Position numbers and translations under genes: made by a program
Part shown: one piece after another, positions 34,029 to 43,234 of the stretch
Numbering within the stretch: the stretch's first letter is position 1
Layout: every line of letters begins with the position of its first letter
Notes under the pieces: model-generated
The model's input: only the letters and a program-made list of their open reading frames with translations
The model's database searches: none
Told to the model about the DNA's origin: nothing
NCBI GenBank assembly: GCA_024743195.1
Contig: JANSXE010000011.1
Coordinates: 1 to 54,334, forward strand
DNA from: Alphaproteobacteria bacterium
GTDB taxonomy: Bacteria; Pseudomonadota; Alphaproteobacteria; UBA8366; Aestuariispiraceae
DNA: 54,334 bases
Direction: 5' to 3'

Positions 34029-34865
34029 GATCGGCTCCCCCTCGGCCTCTTGGCCCTCGGCGATCTTATCAGCTTTTTCAGGGCTGTCAGGGGGCGTCTC
34101 GCCCGCCTGTACGCGTACGGGCTCCGCGGTGCGGAGCAAAGAGGCGATTTCCGCCGCCTCCGGCGCGGGCGCGATCAGGACCCGGCCCCAAGCCAAGGCG
34201 GCCGCCCGATCGGCGACGGCTTGGCTCAGGCAGGCGGCGGTCATGCCCTTGGCGGCCTCGCTCAAGCCGGCTTCGGCGGCGAGGCGCGCGAAGGTCTCCG
34301 CGGTCCGCGGGGAAAAGAGCACCACCGCCTGAATGCGCCCTTCCGCCATCGCGGTCCGGGCCGCGGGGCTGAAGGCCGAGGCGGTTTCCGCCTTGTAGAA
34401 GGCGCGTTTGACCACCTCGAAGCCGACGTCTGCGAGCCGCCCCGCCAGATCGCCGGCCAGGTGCGACCCGGCGATGTGGTAGAGCCGGCCGTCCGCCGGC
34501 TTGAAGCGGCCTTCCACCAGCCGGGTCAGCGCGGCGACGTCGCCGTCCGCCTGCTCCACCGTCGAGAACCCGACCATGCGGGCGGTGGACGCCGTCGCGG
34601 GTCCGACGCAAAGCGCCGGCAGATCGCGCAGCCGGCTTTCGCGCGCGAAGGCCCGCACGCCGTTGGCGGAGGTGAAAAGCAACGCCTGCACGCCGTCCAG
34701 GTCGCGGGCGAGCTGGGCGTGAGTCGGCGGGGTCGGCGCGATGGAGAGCAGCGGTTCGGCCATCACCTGGAAGCCGGCCGCTTCCAGCAGTCCGCTCAAC
34801 TCGGCGGCGTCCTCCGCCGGGCGGGTGACGAGGACGGTCGGCGCCCCCTCATCCGAAGAAGTCAT
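32280..34865 (-). CDS. hemD: Uroporphyrinogen-III synthase fused to a carph-isopro/mitofilin-like membrane protein
   Basis: 861 residues in one frame. Residues about 8-245 are HemD (VLVTRPAEDAAELSGLLEAA, LLFTSANGVRAF, VGPATA, VVLFSPRTAETF), which cyclises hydroxymethylbilane. An acidic linker follows. At about 329-380 there is a small HTH-like carph-isopro domain (VIDAFGGIRPMATTLGVAVS, TVQGWKSRNHIP). After a second acidic linker come one membrane helix (about 471-488), a coiled coil and a C-terminal mitofilin/COG4223-like domain. Usually hemD and the mitofilin homologue are separate neighbours. An internal ATG at 34028 has a strong ribosome-binding site (see next entry). It overlaps hemC by 17 bp. 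Confidence 0.85.
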   Translation of the reverse strand: MTSSDEGAPTVLVTRPAEDAAELSGLLEAAGFQVMAEPLLSIAPTPPTHAQLARDLDGVQALLFTSANGVRAFARESRLRDLPALCVGPATASTARMVGFSTVEQADGDVAALTRLVEGRFKPADGRLYHIAGSHLAGDLAGRLADVGFEVVKRAFYKAETASAFSPAARTAMAEGRIQAVVLFSPRTAETFARLAAEAGLSEAAKGMTAACLSQAVADRAAALAWGRVLIAPAPEAAEIASLLRTAEPVRVQAGETPPDSPEKADKIAEGQEAEGEPIMAEPNKPDAATDSPDAKPTAAEPTAAEPTAEETAAEETAAVAEHPTPDAEAVIDAFGGIRPMATTLGVAVSTVQGWKSRNHIPDNRWRDVIAAADAAGIDLAATLTGPTGEASPEPDGAEGPATDGPAAEPGAESEETAEDLQAEPDSRPEPETETAEPAEPERPAPEPSEPAAAAAPPRSEPARAGAGPARAAFLLAAVALIGLALEPYWRPAADRALDPLLGQYLPAPAAGPGVDAGEIEALARDVEALGGRVETLAGRVGEALSAARADAAAGDPAAIEDLRARLASLEEAVQSAPAPVAPDGAPASPDPAALQAAVQDAAQDAAQDAAQDAVRAATETLTARVAALESALDSRAEAESVAALRDRAAALESRVETHDARIAEIARAPALKGAEEAATVIAVGAVQDALAAGRPFAAPLDRVAALAPEDPALADAVARLRPAAERGVATLPALQRRFAASATAMHAAVAPDADWVGETIGRLSALVSVRQTGEAAERPPVSRAEAALARGDLAGAVAALSEIREASAEAARWLEDAERRLAAEAALSDLRDAATARLSPAAGGGAGGPAGAGETGATEG
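33025..33072. repeat. 12-bp tandem repeat in the mitofilin-like coiled coil
   Basis: Four consecutive 12-bp units (GCGTCCTGCGCC, GCATCCTGCGCC, GCATCCTGGGCC, GCGTCCTGCACC) encode a run of QDAA units. The copies are nearly identical, so the number of units may vary between strains. Confidence 0.75.
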
Positions 34866-35793
34866 CGCCCATCTCCGCCTTGAGGCGTCGGCCGGCCTCT
34901 ATCCCGACGGCGTGCGGATCGTCGGCGGGGCCGCTCTCCTCGACCCGCAGGACCCGCGTTCCGTCCTCACGCGCGACCAGGCCGCGGAACCGGATGCGGC
35001 CGTCGGCAATCTCCGCCAGTCCCGCGATCGGCGTCTTGCAGGAGCCGTCGAGCACTTCGAGATAGGCGCGCTCGCAAGTCACGCGCGCCAGACTCTCCGC
35101 GTGCGAGAGCGGGGCGAGGATCTCGTGCGCCGCCGCATCCTCGGAACGGCAGGCGATGCAGATCGCCCCCTGGGCCACGGCGGGCAGCAGCGTTTCCGGC
35201 GCCAGCGCCCGGGCTTTCGCCTCCCCCACCATGTCGAGACGGTTGAGACCCGCCATCGCCAGCATGGTGGCGTCCGCTACGCCCTCCGCCAATTTGCGCA
35301 GCCGCGTTTGCACATTGCCGCGGAACAGGACCACCTTGAGATCCGGGCGCATGGCGAGAAGCTGCGCCTGACGCCTGAGGCTGGCGGTGCCGACGGTCGC
35401 GCCGTCGGCGAGCGCCTCGGGTCCGTCCGCCGCGTGCGGGCTGAGCCACGCGTCGCGCGGATCCTCGCGCTCCAGCACCGCGCCGACGCCGACGCCGGGA
35501 GCCAGGATCGTCTCCATATCCTTCATGGAGTGGACGGCGGCGGTGCAGCGGTCATCCAGCAGCGCGCGGTCCAGCTCCTTGGTGAAAAGGCCCTTGCCGC
35601 CGACCTCCGCCAGGGGACGGTCGGTCACGGCGTCGCCGGAGACCTTGATCTCCGCGATCTCGACCGGCAGGTCGGGCCAGCGCGCCTGCAGCAGCCGTCT
35701 GGCCTCATAGGCCTGGGCCATGGCGAGCGGCGACCCGCGGGTGCCGAGGATGAAGGGACGGTCGGGGGTGAAGCGATCTGTCGGTGTGCTCAT
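34849..35793 (-). CDS. hemC: Hydroxymethylbilane synthase (porphobilinogen deaminase)
   Basis: 314 residues from ATG 35793 (MSTPTDRF); the frame extends 16 codons further, but through a palindrome that is likely regulatory. HemC joins four porphobilinogens into hydroxymethylbilane. The dipyrromethane cofactor cysteine is C252 (LDGSCKTPIAG). LGTRGSPLAMAQA, VHSMKDMET and GTASLRRQAQL are the substrate-binding motifs. It heads the heme operon hemC-hemD/mitofilin-hemY and is divergent from tsaD, the standard alphaproteobacterial order. Confidence 0.96.
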   Translation of the reverse strand: MSTPTDRFTPDRPFILGTRGSPLAMAQAYEARRLLQARWPDLPVEIAEIKVSGDAVTDRPLAEVGGKGLFTKELDRALLDDRCTAAVHSMKDMETILAPGVGVGAVLEREDPRDAWLSPHAADGPEALADGATVGTASLRRQAQLLAMRPDLKVVLFRGNVQTRLRKLAEGVADATMLAMAGLNRLDMVGEAKARALAPETLLPAVAQGAICIACRSEDAAAHEILAPLSHAESLARVTCERAYLEVLDGSCKTPIAGLAEIADGRIRFRGLVAREDGTRVLRVEESGPADDPHAVGIEAGRRLKAEMGDDFFG

Positions 35794-35804
35794 GACCGCC
35801 AAGC

Positions 35805-35833
35805 TGTAGCCTATCCAGGCCGGATAGGCTACA
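35805..35833. promoter_or_regulatory. 12-bp perfect inverted repeat between hemC and tsaD
   Basis: TGTAGCCTATCC (35805-35816) is the exact reverse complement of 35822-35833, with a 5-nt centre AGGCC. It lies 12 bp upstream of the hemC start and 80 bp upstream of tsaD. It could be an operator or bidirectional promoter element, or act as a hairpin in a transcript. Confidence 0.55.
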
Positions 35834-35912
35834 CCCGCCATGACCCGCCCCGGGTCGAAAGGCGGGCGGCCGAACGCGTACGGGCCGTCCTGTGAAGGGA
35901 AACCAACGCGCG

Positions 35913-37007
35913 ATGCGGATACTAGGACTGGAAACCTCCTGCGACGAGACCGCGGCGGCCGTGGTGGAGCGCCTGGCGGACGGGCGCGGCCGCATCCTCG
36001 CCAACATCGTGCTCTCGCAGTTGGAGGAGCACCGTCCCTATGGCGGCGTGGTGCCGGAGATCGCGGCGCGCAGCCATCTCGACCATCTCGACGGGCTGAT
36101 CGCGCAGGCTATGGCGGAGGCGGACGTCGGCTTCGACGCGCTCGACGGGATCGCGGCCACCGCCGGCCCCGGGCTGATCGGCGGCGTGATGGTCGGCGCG
36201 CTCACGGCGAAGGCGATCGCCTGGGCGAAAGGCCTGCCCTTCATCGCGGTCAATCACCTGGAAGGGCATGCGCTGACCGCGCGGCTCGTCGCCGAGACGC
36301 CGGAAGACGCCGCCTTCCCCTATCTGCTGCTGCTGGTCAGCGGCGGGCATTGCCAGCTTCTCGCGGTCGAGGGCGTGGGCCGCTATCGGGTCTATGGGAC
36401 GACCGTCGACGACGCCGTCGGCGAGGCCTTCGACAAGACGGCGAAGCTGCTCGGCCTCGGCTATCCCGGCGGCCCGGCGGTGGAGCGCGCGGCCGAGGGC
36501 GCGCGGGAGCCGGAGCGCTTCCCGCTCTCCGTCCCGATGCAGGGGCGGCCGGATTGCGACTTCTCCTTCTCCGGCCTAAAGACCGGGGTGCGCCAGCAGC
36601 TTCAACGCCTCGGCAAGCCTCAGCCGACGGATCAGGACCTGGCCGACCTCGCCGCCGCCTTCCAGAACGCCGCCGCCGCCTCGCTGGCCGACCGGACCCG
36701 GCGCGCGGCGGTGCGTTTCTCGGAAGAAGTCGCTCCCGGCCGGCCGCTGGTGGTCGCCGGCGGCGTAGCCGCCAACAGGACGATCCGCGCGGTCCTGGCG
36801 GAGACGGCTGCGGCCGTCGGCATGCGCTTCCTCGCGCCGCCGTTGAAGCTCTGTACGGACAATGCGGCGATGATCGCCTGGGCGGGGGCGGAGCGTCTGG
36901 CGCTCGGCTTGACGGACGGGCTCGATTTCCGGCCCCGGCCGCGGTGGCCCCTGACGGAACTGACGGCCGAGCTTTCGGCCAAGTTTTCGGGGGAGCGCCC
37001 GGCGTGA
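35913..37007 (+). CDS. tsaD: tRNA threonylcarbamoyladenosine transferase TsaD
   Basis: 364 residues from ATG 35913, after GAAGGGA. TsaD transfers the threonylcarbamoyl group to A37 of ANN-decoding tRNAs (t6A). The N-terminus [17 protein letters not shown] and the metal-binding H115/H119 (NHLEGH) are present, as are [21 protein letters not shown] and [13 protein letters not shown] for nucleotide binding. Length is normal. It overlaps gpsA by 4 bp, a pairing conserved in Alphaproteobacteria. Confidence 0.97.
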   Translation: MRILGLETSCDETAAAVVERLADGRGRILANIVLSQLEEHRPYGGVVPEIAARSHLDHLDGLIAQAMAEADVGFDALDGIAATAGPGLIGGVMVGALTAKAIAWAKGLPFIAVNHLEGHALTARLVAETPEDAAFPYLLLLVSGGHCQLLAVEGVGRYRVYGTTVDDAVGEAFDKTAKLLGLGYPGGPAVERAAEGAREPERFPLSVPMQGRPDCDFSFSGLKTGVRQQLQRLGKPQPTDQDLADLAAAFQNAAAASLADRTRRAAVRFSEEVAPGRPLVVAGGVAANRTIRAVLAETAAAVGMRFLAPPLKLCTDNAAMIAWAGAERLALGLTDGLDFRPRPRWPLTELTAELSAKFSGERPA

Positions 37008-38014
37008 GCGGCGCGGACGGACGCCTCGCGATCCTGGGGGGCGGCGCGTGGGGCACGGCGCTCGCCTGCGTCGCGCGCCGGACCGGACGGCCGGTGCGGC
37101 TGTGGGGGCGCAACGCCGAGGCGGCGGCCGCGATCAATGCGGGCCGCGGCAATCCGGACTATCTGCCCGATATCGACCTGCCGAAGGGGATCGAGGCGAC
37201 GACCGATCTCGCGCACGCGCTCGACGGCGCGGCGGCCGCCCTGATCGTCGTCCCGGCCCAGGCGGTGCGCGACGCGGCCGGCGCCATGGCGCCGCACGTT
37301 CCCGACGGGCTGCCCGTCGCGCTCTGCGCCAAGGGGGTGGAGCGGGAGAGCTTCAAGCTGATGACGGAGGTGGCGGCCGAGGCGCTGCCGCAGGCCCGCC
37401 TCGCCGTGCTGTCCGGGCCGACCTTCGCGGCCGAGGTGGCGCGCGGCCTTCCGACGGCGGTTACGCTCGCCGCCGCTGATCGGGCGGCGGCGCAGATCCT
37501 GCGCGCGGCGCTGGCGAGCGAACGGTTCCGGCCCTACCTGTCCGACGATCCGGTCGGCGCCGAGGTCGCCGGGGCCGCCAAGAACGTGATCGCCATCGCC
37601 TGCGGCGTCGCCTGGGGGCTGGGACTGGGAGAGAACGCGCGCGCTGCCCTGTTGACGCGAGGGCTGGCCGAAATCGGCCGGATCGCCCGGGCGCTCGGCG
37701 GCGACCCGCGCACCATGGCGGGGCTCGCCGGGCTGGGCGATCTGACGCTGACCGCCGGCAGCCGGACCAGCCGCAACACCAGCTTCGGCTACGAACTGGG
37801 CCGCGGCGCGCAGGCGCAGGCGGTGCTCGGCGGCAGGCGCGGCGTCACCGAGGGCTTCTGGACGGCGCAGGCGATCGTCGGCCTGGCCGAGCGCGCCGGC
37901 GTCGAGGATCTGCCGATCATCCGCGCCGTCGCCGACGTGCTGGCCGGCCGCATCACCACCGGCGAGGCGATGCAGGACCTGCTCTCCCGCCCGGTCGGCG
38001 AGGAAGGGCTCTGA
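37004..38014 (+). CDS. gpsA: Glycerol-3-phosphate dehydrogenase [NAD(P)+]
   Basis: 336 residues from GTG 37004, overlapping the tsaD stop (GTGA) with GGGGGAG as ribosome-binding site; a longer open frame upstream is inside tsaD. GpsA reduces dihydroxyacetone phosphate to sn-glycerol 3-phosphate for phospholipid synthesis. The Rossmann motif is [50 protein letters not shown] and [13 protein letters not shown] are family signatures; the lysine in AAKN is the catalytic one. Confidence 0.96.
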   Translation: MSGADGRLAILGGGAWGTALACVARRTGRPVRLWGRNAEAAAAINAGRGNPDYLPDIDLPKGIEATTDLAHALDGAAAALIVVPAQAVRDAAGAMAPHVPDGLPVALCAKGVERESFKLMTEVAAEALPQARLAVLSGPTFAAEVARGLPTAVTLAAADRAAAQILRAALASERFRPYLSDDPVGAEVAGAAKNVIAIACGVAWGLGLGENARAALLTRGLAEIGRIARALGGDPRTMAGLAGLGDLTLTAGSRTSRNTSFGYELGRGAQAQAVLGGRRGVTEGFWTAQAIVGLAERAGVEDLPIIRAVADVLAGRITTGEAMQDLLSRPVGEEGL

Positions 38015-38053
38015 GGCGCGCGGCAAGCTGAAGACGACCTGTCGCGCCGGGCC

Positions 38054-38082
38054 TTGCACGCCCCGGCGCCCGCCTGTATAAG
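38054..38082 (+). promoter_or_regulatory. Promoter of the rpmI-rplT operon
   Basis: TTGCAC (38054-38059) and TATAAG (38077-38082) with exactly 17 bp between them make one of the best sigma-70 promoters in the window. The predicted start near 38089 gives a leader of about 140 nt before rpmI. Confidence 0.7.
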
Positions 38083-38129
38083 CCCGCGGTTCGTGAGGGT
38101 CCGTCCCTTGCGGGCTTCCATCGGCGCGT

Positions 38130-38152
38130 CCGGGCTCTTTGGGTATGCCCGG
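38130..38152 (+). promoter_or_regulatory. Stem-loop in the rpmI leader
   Basis: CCGGGC (38130-38135) pairs with GCCCGG (38147-38152) around an 11-nt loop. It lies inside the predicted 140-nt leader of rpmI-rplT, where ribosomal-protein feedback sites (L20 binding) occur in other bacteria. Whether it is such a site is not shown. Confidence 0.35.
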
Positions 38153-38227
38153 CCGCCTCAAGGACGCGGCGCCGCCCTCGCATGCGAGACGGCGCCCCAA
38201 CCGACCAAGTTCATGGAGTGTCGCGAA

Positions 38228-38425
38228 ATGCCCAAGCTGAAGAACAAGAGCTCCGCCAAGAAGCGGTTCAAGCTCACCGGCAAGGGGAAGGTGCGATTCT
38301 ACAGCGCCTGCCTGCGCCACAACACGTCCAACCGGCCGAAGCAGATGCTGCGGCAGAATCGCGGCGGCCAGATCATGGCCGACTGCGACGCGCGGATCGT
38401 GAAGCGCAATTTCCTGCGCGCTTGA
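38228..38425 (+). CDS. rpmI: 50S ribosomal protein L35 (bL35)
   Basis: 65 residues from ATG 38228. PKLKNKSSAKKRFKLTGKGK and the C-terminal ARIVKRNFL region are typical of L35. It is strongly basic and of normal length. It precedes rplT by 31 bp; infC, which heads this operon in many bacteria, is not adjacent. The operon has its own promoter and long leader. Confidence 0.97.
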   Translation: MPKLKNKSSAKKRFKLTGKGKVRFYSACLRHNTSNRPKQMLRQNRGGQIMADCDARIVKRNFLRA

Positions 38426-38456
38426 ACCGGATCACTTTTAGGCTAGGAGCAAGATC

Positions 38457-38822
38457 ATGGCGCGAGTGAAACGGGGTGTGACCACCCACGCCCGCCACAA
38501 GAAAGTCATCAAGGCCGCGAAGGGCTATCGCGGGCGTCGGAAGAACACCTTCCGCGTTGCGAATCAGGCCGTGGAAAAGGCGGGGCAATACGCCTACCGC
38601 GACCGGCGCACCAAGAAGCGCGAGTTCCGCGCGCTCTGGATTCAGCGCATCAACGCGGCCGTGCGCGCGGCCAGCGACAACCAGATGACCTATGCCCGAT
38701 TTATGGACGGCGTGAAGAAGGCCGGGATCGATCTCGACCGGAAGGTGCTCGCCGACATCGCGGTGCATGAGCCCGACGCCTTCAAGGCGCTGGTGCAGCA
38801 GGCCCAGGCGGCGCAGGCCTGA
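38457..38822 (+). CDS. rplT: 50S ribosomal protein L20 (bL20)
   Basis: 121 residues. [40 protein letters not shown] and [19 protein letters not shown] are diagnostic of L20, an early 50S assembly protein that in many bacteria also represses its own operon. AGGAGC lies 6 nt before the ATG. A terminator-like stem follows the gene. Confidence 0.98.
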   Translation: MARVKRGVTTHARHKKVIKAAKGYRGRRKNTFRVANQAVEKAGQYAYRDRRTKKREFRALWIQRINAAVRAASDNQMTYARFMDGVKKAGIDLDRKVLADIAVHEPDAFKALVQQAQAAQA

Positions 38823-38881
38823 CGCTTCGTCCCGAGCCGCCCCGTCGACGACGGGGGCGGTCGGGCGTCCGACGGGATTGG

Positions 38882-38933
38882 AAAGACCGGCCGGCCCGGC
38901 GCAGGCGCGCACAGGGCCAAGGGCCGGTCTTTT
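38882..38933 (+). terminator. Terminator-like stem between rplT and pheS
   Basis: AAAGACCGGCC (38882-38892) pairs perfectly with GGCCGGTCTTT (38922-38932). A second GGCCC/GGGCC pairing lies inside, and a short T-run (38930-38933) follows. The layout is that of an intrinsic terminator, symmetrical enough to act both ways. pheS starts 100 bp later, so it would separate or attenuate pheST expression. Confidence 0.65.
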
Positions 38934-39033
38934 CGCGTTCGGGCGCGCCCTTTCCAAGATCGGCCGGAGCGGCTAAAGGACCGGCGGGTCGACGCGAGAC
39001 GGCCCGACGAGCAGGCAGGAAGAGCGACACATC

Positions 39034-40119
39034 ATGACGATCGACGCCGACGCCCTGGCGCGGGAGCTGACCGAGCGGATCGAGGCGGCCGGGGACTTGA
39101 AGGCCCTCGACGCGTTGCGCGTCGCCGCGCTGGGCAAGAAGGGCCGCATCACGGCCGAGATGAAGCAGTTGGGCGCCCTCGACGCCGAGGCGCGCAAGGC
39201 GGCCGGCCAAGCGCTGAACGCGGTCAAGCAGCAGGTGACGGAGGCGATCGAGCGCCGCCGCGCCGTGCTGGAGGACGCGGCGCTGGAGGCCCAGCTCGCC
39301 GCGGAATCGGTCGACGTCTCGCTGCCCGTGCGGCCGGAGCGGCAGGGCAAGCTGCACCCGATCAGCCAGACCATGGACGAGATCATCGCGATCTTCGGCC
39401 AGATGGGCTTCGCCGTCGCAGAAGGGCCGGACATCGAGGACGACTACAAGAACTTCACCGCCCTCAACATCCCGCCGGAGCATCCGGCGCGGCAGATGCA
39501 CGACACTTTCTATCTGTCGGACGGGGCCGGCGGCGCCGATATGGCAACCGTGCTGCGCACCCACACGAGCCCGGTGCAGGTGCGCACCATGGAGACCGTC
39601 ACGCCGCCGATCCGGGTGATCGCGCCGGGGCGCACCTACCGCTCCGACAGCGACATGACGCACACGCCGATGTTCCATCAGGTCGAGGGGCTGGTGATCG
39701 ACAAGACCACCCATTTCGGCCACCTGAAGGGCTGCCTGCAGGATTTCTGCAGCGCCTATTTCGAGGTCGAGGACGTGCCGCTGCGCTTCCGGCCGAGCTA
39801 CTTCCCCTTCACCGAGCCCTCGGCGGAGGTGGATATCGGCTGCTCGCGCGAGGGCGGGGAGCTGAGGATCGGCGCCGGCGACGACTGGTTGGAGATCCTG
39901 GGCTGCGGCATGGTCCATCCCAGGGTGCTGGCCATGTCCGGCGTCGATCCCGACGAATACCAGGGTTTCGCCTTCGGCATGGGGATCGAGCGCATCGCGA
40001 TGCTGAAATACGGCATTCCCGATCTGCGCACCTTCTTCGACGCGGACGTGCGCTGGCTCGACCATTACGGCTTCGCGCCGATTGAAGTCCCGACCCTGAT
40101 CCGGGGGCTGACGCCATGA
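39034..40119 (+). CDS. pheS: Phenylalanyl-tRNA synthetase alpha subunit
   Basis: 361 residues. An N-terminal coiled coil (about 1-90) binds tRNA, followed by the class II catalytic core: [39 protein letters not shown] (motif 2 region) and [20 protein letters not shown] (motif 3). AGGAAG precedes the ATG. It forms the alpha2-beta2 enzyme with PheT, whose gene overlaps by 4 bp. No pheM-like leader peptide was seen. Confidence 0.97.
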   Translation: MTIDADALARELTERIEAAGDLKALDALRVAALGKKGRITAEMKQLGALDAEARKAAGQALNAVKQQVTEAIERRRAVLEDAALEAQLAAESVDVSLPVRPERQGKLHPISQTMDEIIAIFGQMGFAVAEGPDIEDDYKNFTALNIPPEHPARQMHDTFYLSDGAGGADMATVLRTHTSPVQVRTMETVTPPIRVIAPGRTYRSDSDMTHTPMFHQVEGLVIDKTTHFGHLKGCLQDFCSAYFEVEDVPLRFRPSYFPFTEPSAEVDIGCSREGGELRIGAGDDWLEILGCGMVHPRVLAMSGVDPDEYQGFAFGMGIERIAMLKYGIPDLRTFFDADVRWLDHYGFAPIEVPTLIRGLTP

Positions 40120-42524
40120 AATTCACGCTGAGTTGGCTCAAGGACCATCTGGAGACCGACGCGTCGCTCGATCGGATCGCCGACGCGCTGACCGACCTTG
40201 GGTTGGAGGTCGAGCATGTCGACGATCCGACGGAGAAGCTGGCCCCCTTCACCATCGCCTACGTGACCGAGGCCCGCCCGCACCCGAACGCCGACTGGCT
40301 GCAGATCTGCATGGTCGACGCCGGCGACGGCGAGCCGGTCCAGGTCATCTGCGGCGCGCCCAACGCGCGCGCCGGCATGAAGGGCGTCTTCGCGCCAGAC
40401 GGCGCCTATGTGCCGGGCACGGGCCACCATCTGAAGGCCGGCAAGATCCGCGGCGAGGCCTCGAACGGCATGCTCTGCTCCGAGCGCGAGATGGGGCTGT
40501 CCGACGATCACGAGGGCATAATCGACCTGCCGGACGACGCGCCCGTCGGCGAGAGCTTCGCCAAGTGGCGCGGCCTCGACGACCCGGTGATCGAGATCGC
40601 GATCACGCCGAACCGCGCCGACTGCCTGGGCGTGCGCGGCGTGGCGCGGGACCTGGCCGCGCGCGGGCTGGGGACCTTGAAGCCGTTCGACGCGACGCCG
40701 GTCCCCGGCGCCTATGCGAGCCCGATCAAATGGGTGCGCGCCGACGATATCGGGGCGGCTTGTCCCTATGTGGCCGGACGCCACTTCCGGGGCGTGAAGA
40801 ACGGCCCGTCGCCCGCCTGGATGCAGAAGCGGCTGACGGAGATCGGGTTGCGGCCGATCTCGGCGCTCGTCGACATCACCAACTACGTCACCTACGACCT
40901 GGGACGGCCGCTGCACGTCTTCGACGCCAAGACGGTCAAGGGCGACGTCCTCACCATGCGCAAGGCGCGCGCGGGCGAGACGATCCTGGCCCTCGACGGC
41001 AAGGAGTACGCGCTGGAAGAGGGGATGACGGTCATCGCCGACGCGGCCGGGCCGGAAGGCGTCGGCGGCGTCATGGGCGGCGAGCAGTCCGGCTGCACCG
41101 AGGAGACCACGGAGGTCTTCCTGGAGGTCGCGCTGTTCGACCCGATCCGCACCGCCGAGACGGGCCGCAAGCTGGGGATCGAGTCCGACGCCCGCTATCG
41201 CTTCGAGCGCGGTCTCGACCCGCAGTCGGCGGTCTGGGGCGTCGAGGCGGCGACGCGCCTGATCCAGGAGCTCTGCGGCGGCGAGGCGTCCGAGGTGGTC
41301 TCCGACGGCGCCATCCCGGATGAAAGCCGCCGGGTGCGCCTGCGGCCGGAGAAGCTGAAGAGCTTCGGCGGTATCGAGCTGCCGACGACCGAGGCGGCCG
41401 GCGTGCTGCAGCGCCTCGGCTTCGAGACGGAGGATCACGGCCATGAGATCATCGCCGTCCCCCCAACCTGGCGCGGCGACATCGAGCATGAGCACTGCCT
41501 GATCGAGGAGGTGCTGCGCGTCCACGGTTACGACAAGGCGCCGGCGGTCAGCCTGAGCCATCCCGAGGGCGCGCTGCCGCAGCCGATCCTGACGCTGTTG
41601 CAGCGGCGCACCGGCTTCGCCAAGCGCGTGCTGGCGCAGCGCGGCATGCTGGAGGCCGTCACCTGGTCCTTCATGCCGCGGGCCGAGGCCGAACTGTTCG
41701 GCGGCGGCGAGGCGGCGATGCAGCTCGCCAACCCGATCAGCGCGGATCTGGACGCGATGCGTCCCTCGATCCTGCCGAACCTGCTGGCGGCGGCGCAGCG
41801 CAACATCGACCGCGGCCATCCCGACCCGGCGCTGTTCGAAATCGGCCCGACCTATCGCACCCGCGAGGCGGACGGCCAGGATCTGGTCGCCGCCGGCCTG
41901 CGCGCCGGCAAGACGGGCCCGCGCCACTGGGCGGAGGCGCCGCGCGACGTCGACGCCTTCGACGCCAAGGCGGATGTGGCGGCGGCCTTGACCGCCTGCG
42001 GCGCGCCGGTCGACAAGCTGCAGGTCACGACCGACGCCCCGGACTGGTATCATCCGGGCCGATCCGGCTGTCTGCGGCTGGGCCCCAACGTGCTGGCGCG
42101 TTTCGGGGAGGTGCATCCGAAGCTCTTGAAGCGCTATGACATCCGCGGGCGCGCCGTCGCCTTCGAGATCTTCCTGGAGGCGATCCCGGAGCCCAAGGCG
42201 AAGAAGGGAGCGGGCAAGACCCGGCCGCTGTTGCAGGCCTCGGCGCTGCAGCCGGTGACGCGCGACTTCGCCTTCCTGGTGGACGCCGCGGTGCCGGCGG
42301 ACAAGCTGGTGCGCTCGGCCGTGGGGGCGGACAAGCAACTCGTCGCCGGGGCCAGCGTCTTCGACGTCTATGCGGGCCCGGAGCTCGAGGGCAAGAAGTC
42401 GGTCGCCGTCTCCGTCACCCTGCAGCCGACCGAGAAGACGCTGACCGACAAGGAGATCGAGGCCGTCGGCGCCCGAATCGTCGCCAATGTCGAGAAGCAG
42501 ACCGGCGGCGTGCTGCGGAGTTAG
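40116..42524 (+). CDS. pheT: Phenylalanyl-tRNA synthetase beta subunit
   Basis: 802 residues. The domain order is an N-terminal part ([20 protein letters not shown]), EMAP-II-like tRNA-binding domain ([19 protein letters not shown]), B3/4 editing domain ([20 protein letters not shown]), B5, catalytic-like core, and C-terminal ferredoxin-fold anticodon-binding domain ([17 protein letters not shown]). Full length, with ATGA overlap with pheS. A J-domain gene follows after 21 bp. Confidence 0.97.
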   Translation: MKFTLSWLKDHLETDASLDRIADALTDLGLEVEHVDDPTEKLAPFTIAYVTEARPHPNADWLQICMVDAGDGEPVQVICGAPNARAGMKGVFAPDGAYVPGTGHHLKAGKIRGEASNGMLCSEREMGLSDDHEGIIDLPDDAPVGESFAKWRGLDDPVIEIAITPNRADCLGVRGVARDLAARGLGTLKPFDATPVPGAYASPIKWVRADDIGAACPYVAGRHFRGVKNGPSPAWMQKRLTEIGLRPISALVDITNYVTYDLGRPLHVFDAKTVKGDVLTMRKARAGETILALDGKEYALEEGMTVIADAAGPEGVGGVMGGEQSGCTEETTEVFLEVALFDPIRTAETGRKLGIESDARYRFERGLDPQSAVWGVEAATRLIQELCGGEASEVVSDGAIPDESRRVRLRPEKLKSFGGIELPTTEAAGVLQRLGFETEDHGHEIIAVPPTWRGDIEHEHCLIEEVLRVHGYDKAPAVSLSHPEGALPQPILTLLQRRTGFAKRVLAQRGMLEAVTWSFMPRAEAELFGGGEAAMQLANPISADLDAMRPSILPNLLAAAQRNIDRGHPDPALFEIGPTYRTREADGQDLVAAGLRAGKTGPRHWAEAPRDVDAFDAKADVAAALTACGAPVDKLQVTTDAPDWYHPGRSGCLRLGPNVLARFGEVHPKLLKRYDIRGRAVAFEIFLEAIPEPKAKKGAGKTRPLLQASALQPVTRDFAFLVDAAVPADKLVRSAVGADKQLVAGASVFDVYAGPELEGKKSVAVSVTLQPTEKTLTDKEIEAVGARIVANVEKQTGGVLRS

Positions 42525-42545
42525 GCGAAAGGCGCGGGACAGGAC

Positions 42546-43220
42546 ATGGCGGCGCGCGACGAAGATGGAGAGGACGGCGCGCGGGCCGTGCGCAAGGTTT
42601 CCTATTCGATCCCCTGCGCCAGCGCCTTCCGCGACCGGGTGGCGGCGCTGGCCGAGCGCCGGGGCGTCAATGTCGGCGACGTCGCGCGCTCGGTCATCCT
42701 GACCCTGCCGGCGGCGCTGATCGACGGCTTTCCGGACCCCGGGGAGCCGGCGCGCGACGACCGGGAGACCGTGATCCTCAAATCCGGCCCCAGCGCCGGC
42801 AAGCCCTGGAAACGCAAGCCGCGCCTGCAGGCCCGCCTGCCCAAGGGCCACCAGGTGGTGCGGCTGCGCAAGGCGCTGGGGCTCGCCTTGGCGTTGGACG
42901 CCGGAGAGCTCACGCTCTCCCTCGACGACGCCAAACGCCCCGCGCGCGCCGAGGCGGAGGCCGCCCTGCGCGAGGAGGCGGACCGGCTGCGCGCCATGGT
43001 CCGGACGCTCGCCTTCGACGCCCTGCCGGACGGCGTGCGTACGCGCGACGAGGCGCTCTTCGTGCTGGGCTTCGCGCCGGGCGCCCGTCCGGCGGGCGAT
43101 CTGATCAAGGCGCGCTATCGCATGCTGGCCGCCGTGCTGCACCCGGACAGCGGCCTCGGCGACAACGCCCGCATGGCGCAGCTCAACGCCGCCATGTCGT
43201 TCTTGCGCAGAGCGCCGTGA
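42546..43220 (+). CDS. J-domain-related protein with a C-terminal HPD motif
   Basis: 224 residues. The C-terminal about 45 residues look like part of a J domain: KARYRMLAAVLHPDSGLGDN (HPD at 199-201) then AQLNAAMSFL. The N-terminal part (VSYSIPCASAFRDRVAALAE, VGDVARSVILTLP) resembles a ribbon-helix-helix-like fold, and the middle is helical (EAEAALREEADRLRAMVRTL). J domains stimulate DnaK through HPD. Its partner is unknown. It follows pheT by 21 bp on the same strand. Confidence 0.7.
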   Translation: MAARDEDGEDGARAVRKVSYSIPCASAFRDRVAALAERRGVNVGDVARSVILTLPAALIDGFPDPGEPARDDRETVILKSGPSAGKPWKRKPRLQARLPKGHQVVRLRKALGLALALDAGELTLSLDDAKRPARAEAEAALREEADRLRAMVRTLAFDALPDGVRTRDEALFVLGFAPGARPAGDLIKARYRMLAAVLHPDSGLGDNARMAQLNAAMSFLRRAP

Positions 43221-43234
43221 TTAATTCCGTATTG

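Noticed and set aside
31071-34883. 1270-codon open frame on the plus strand opposite hemY and hemD-mitofilin
   Set aside because: Arg/Gly/Leu-rich translation with no recognisable motif; the minus strand carries clear HemD and HemY motifs. It is a high-GC antisense shadow.
38081-38116. Hairpin AGCCCGC/GCGGGCT upstream of rpmI as leader attenuator
   Set aside because: Its left arm overlaps the -10 element, so it is not fully transcribed from the predicted start.
40065-43142. 1025-codon minus-strand open frame opposite pheT and the J-domain gene
   Set aside because: pheT is unmistakable on the plus strand; the antisense translation is low-complexity His/Arg/Gln-rich.
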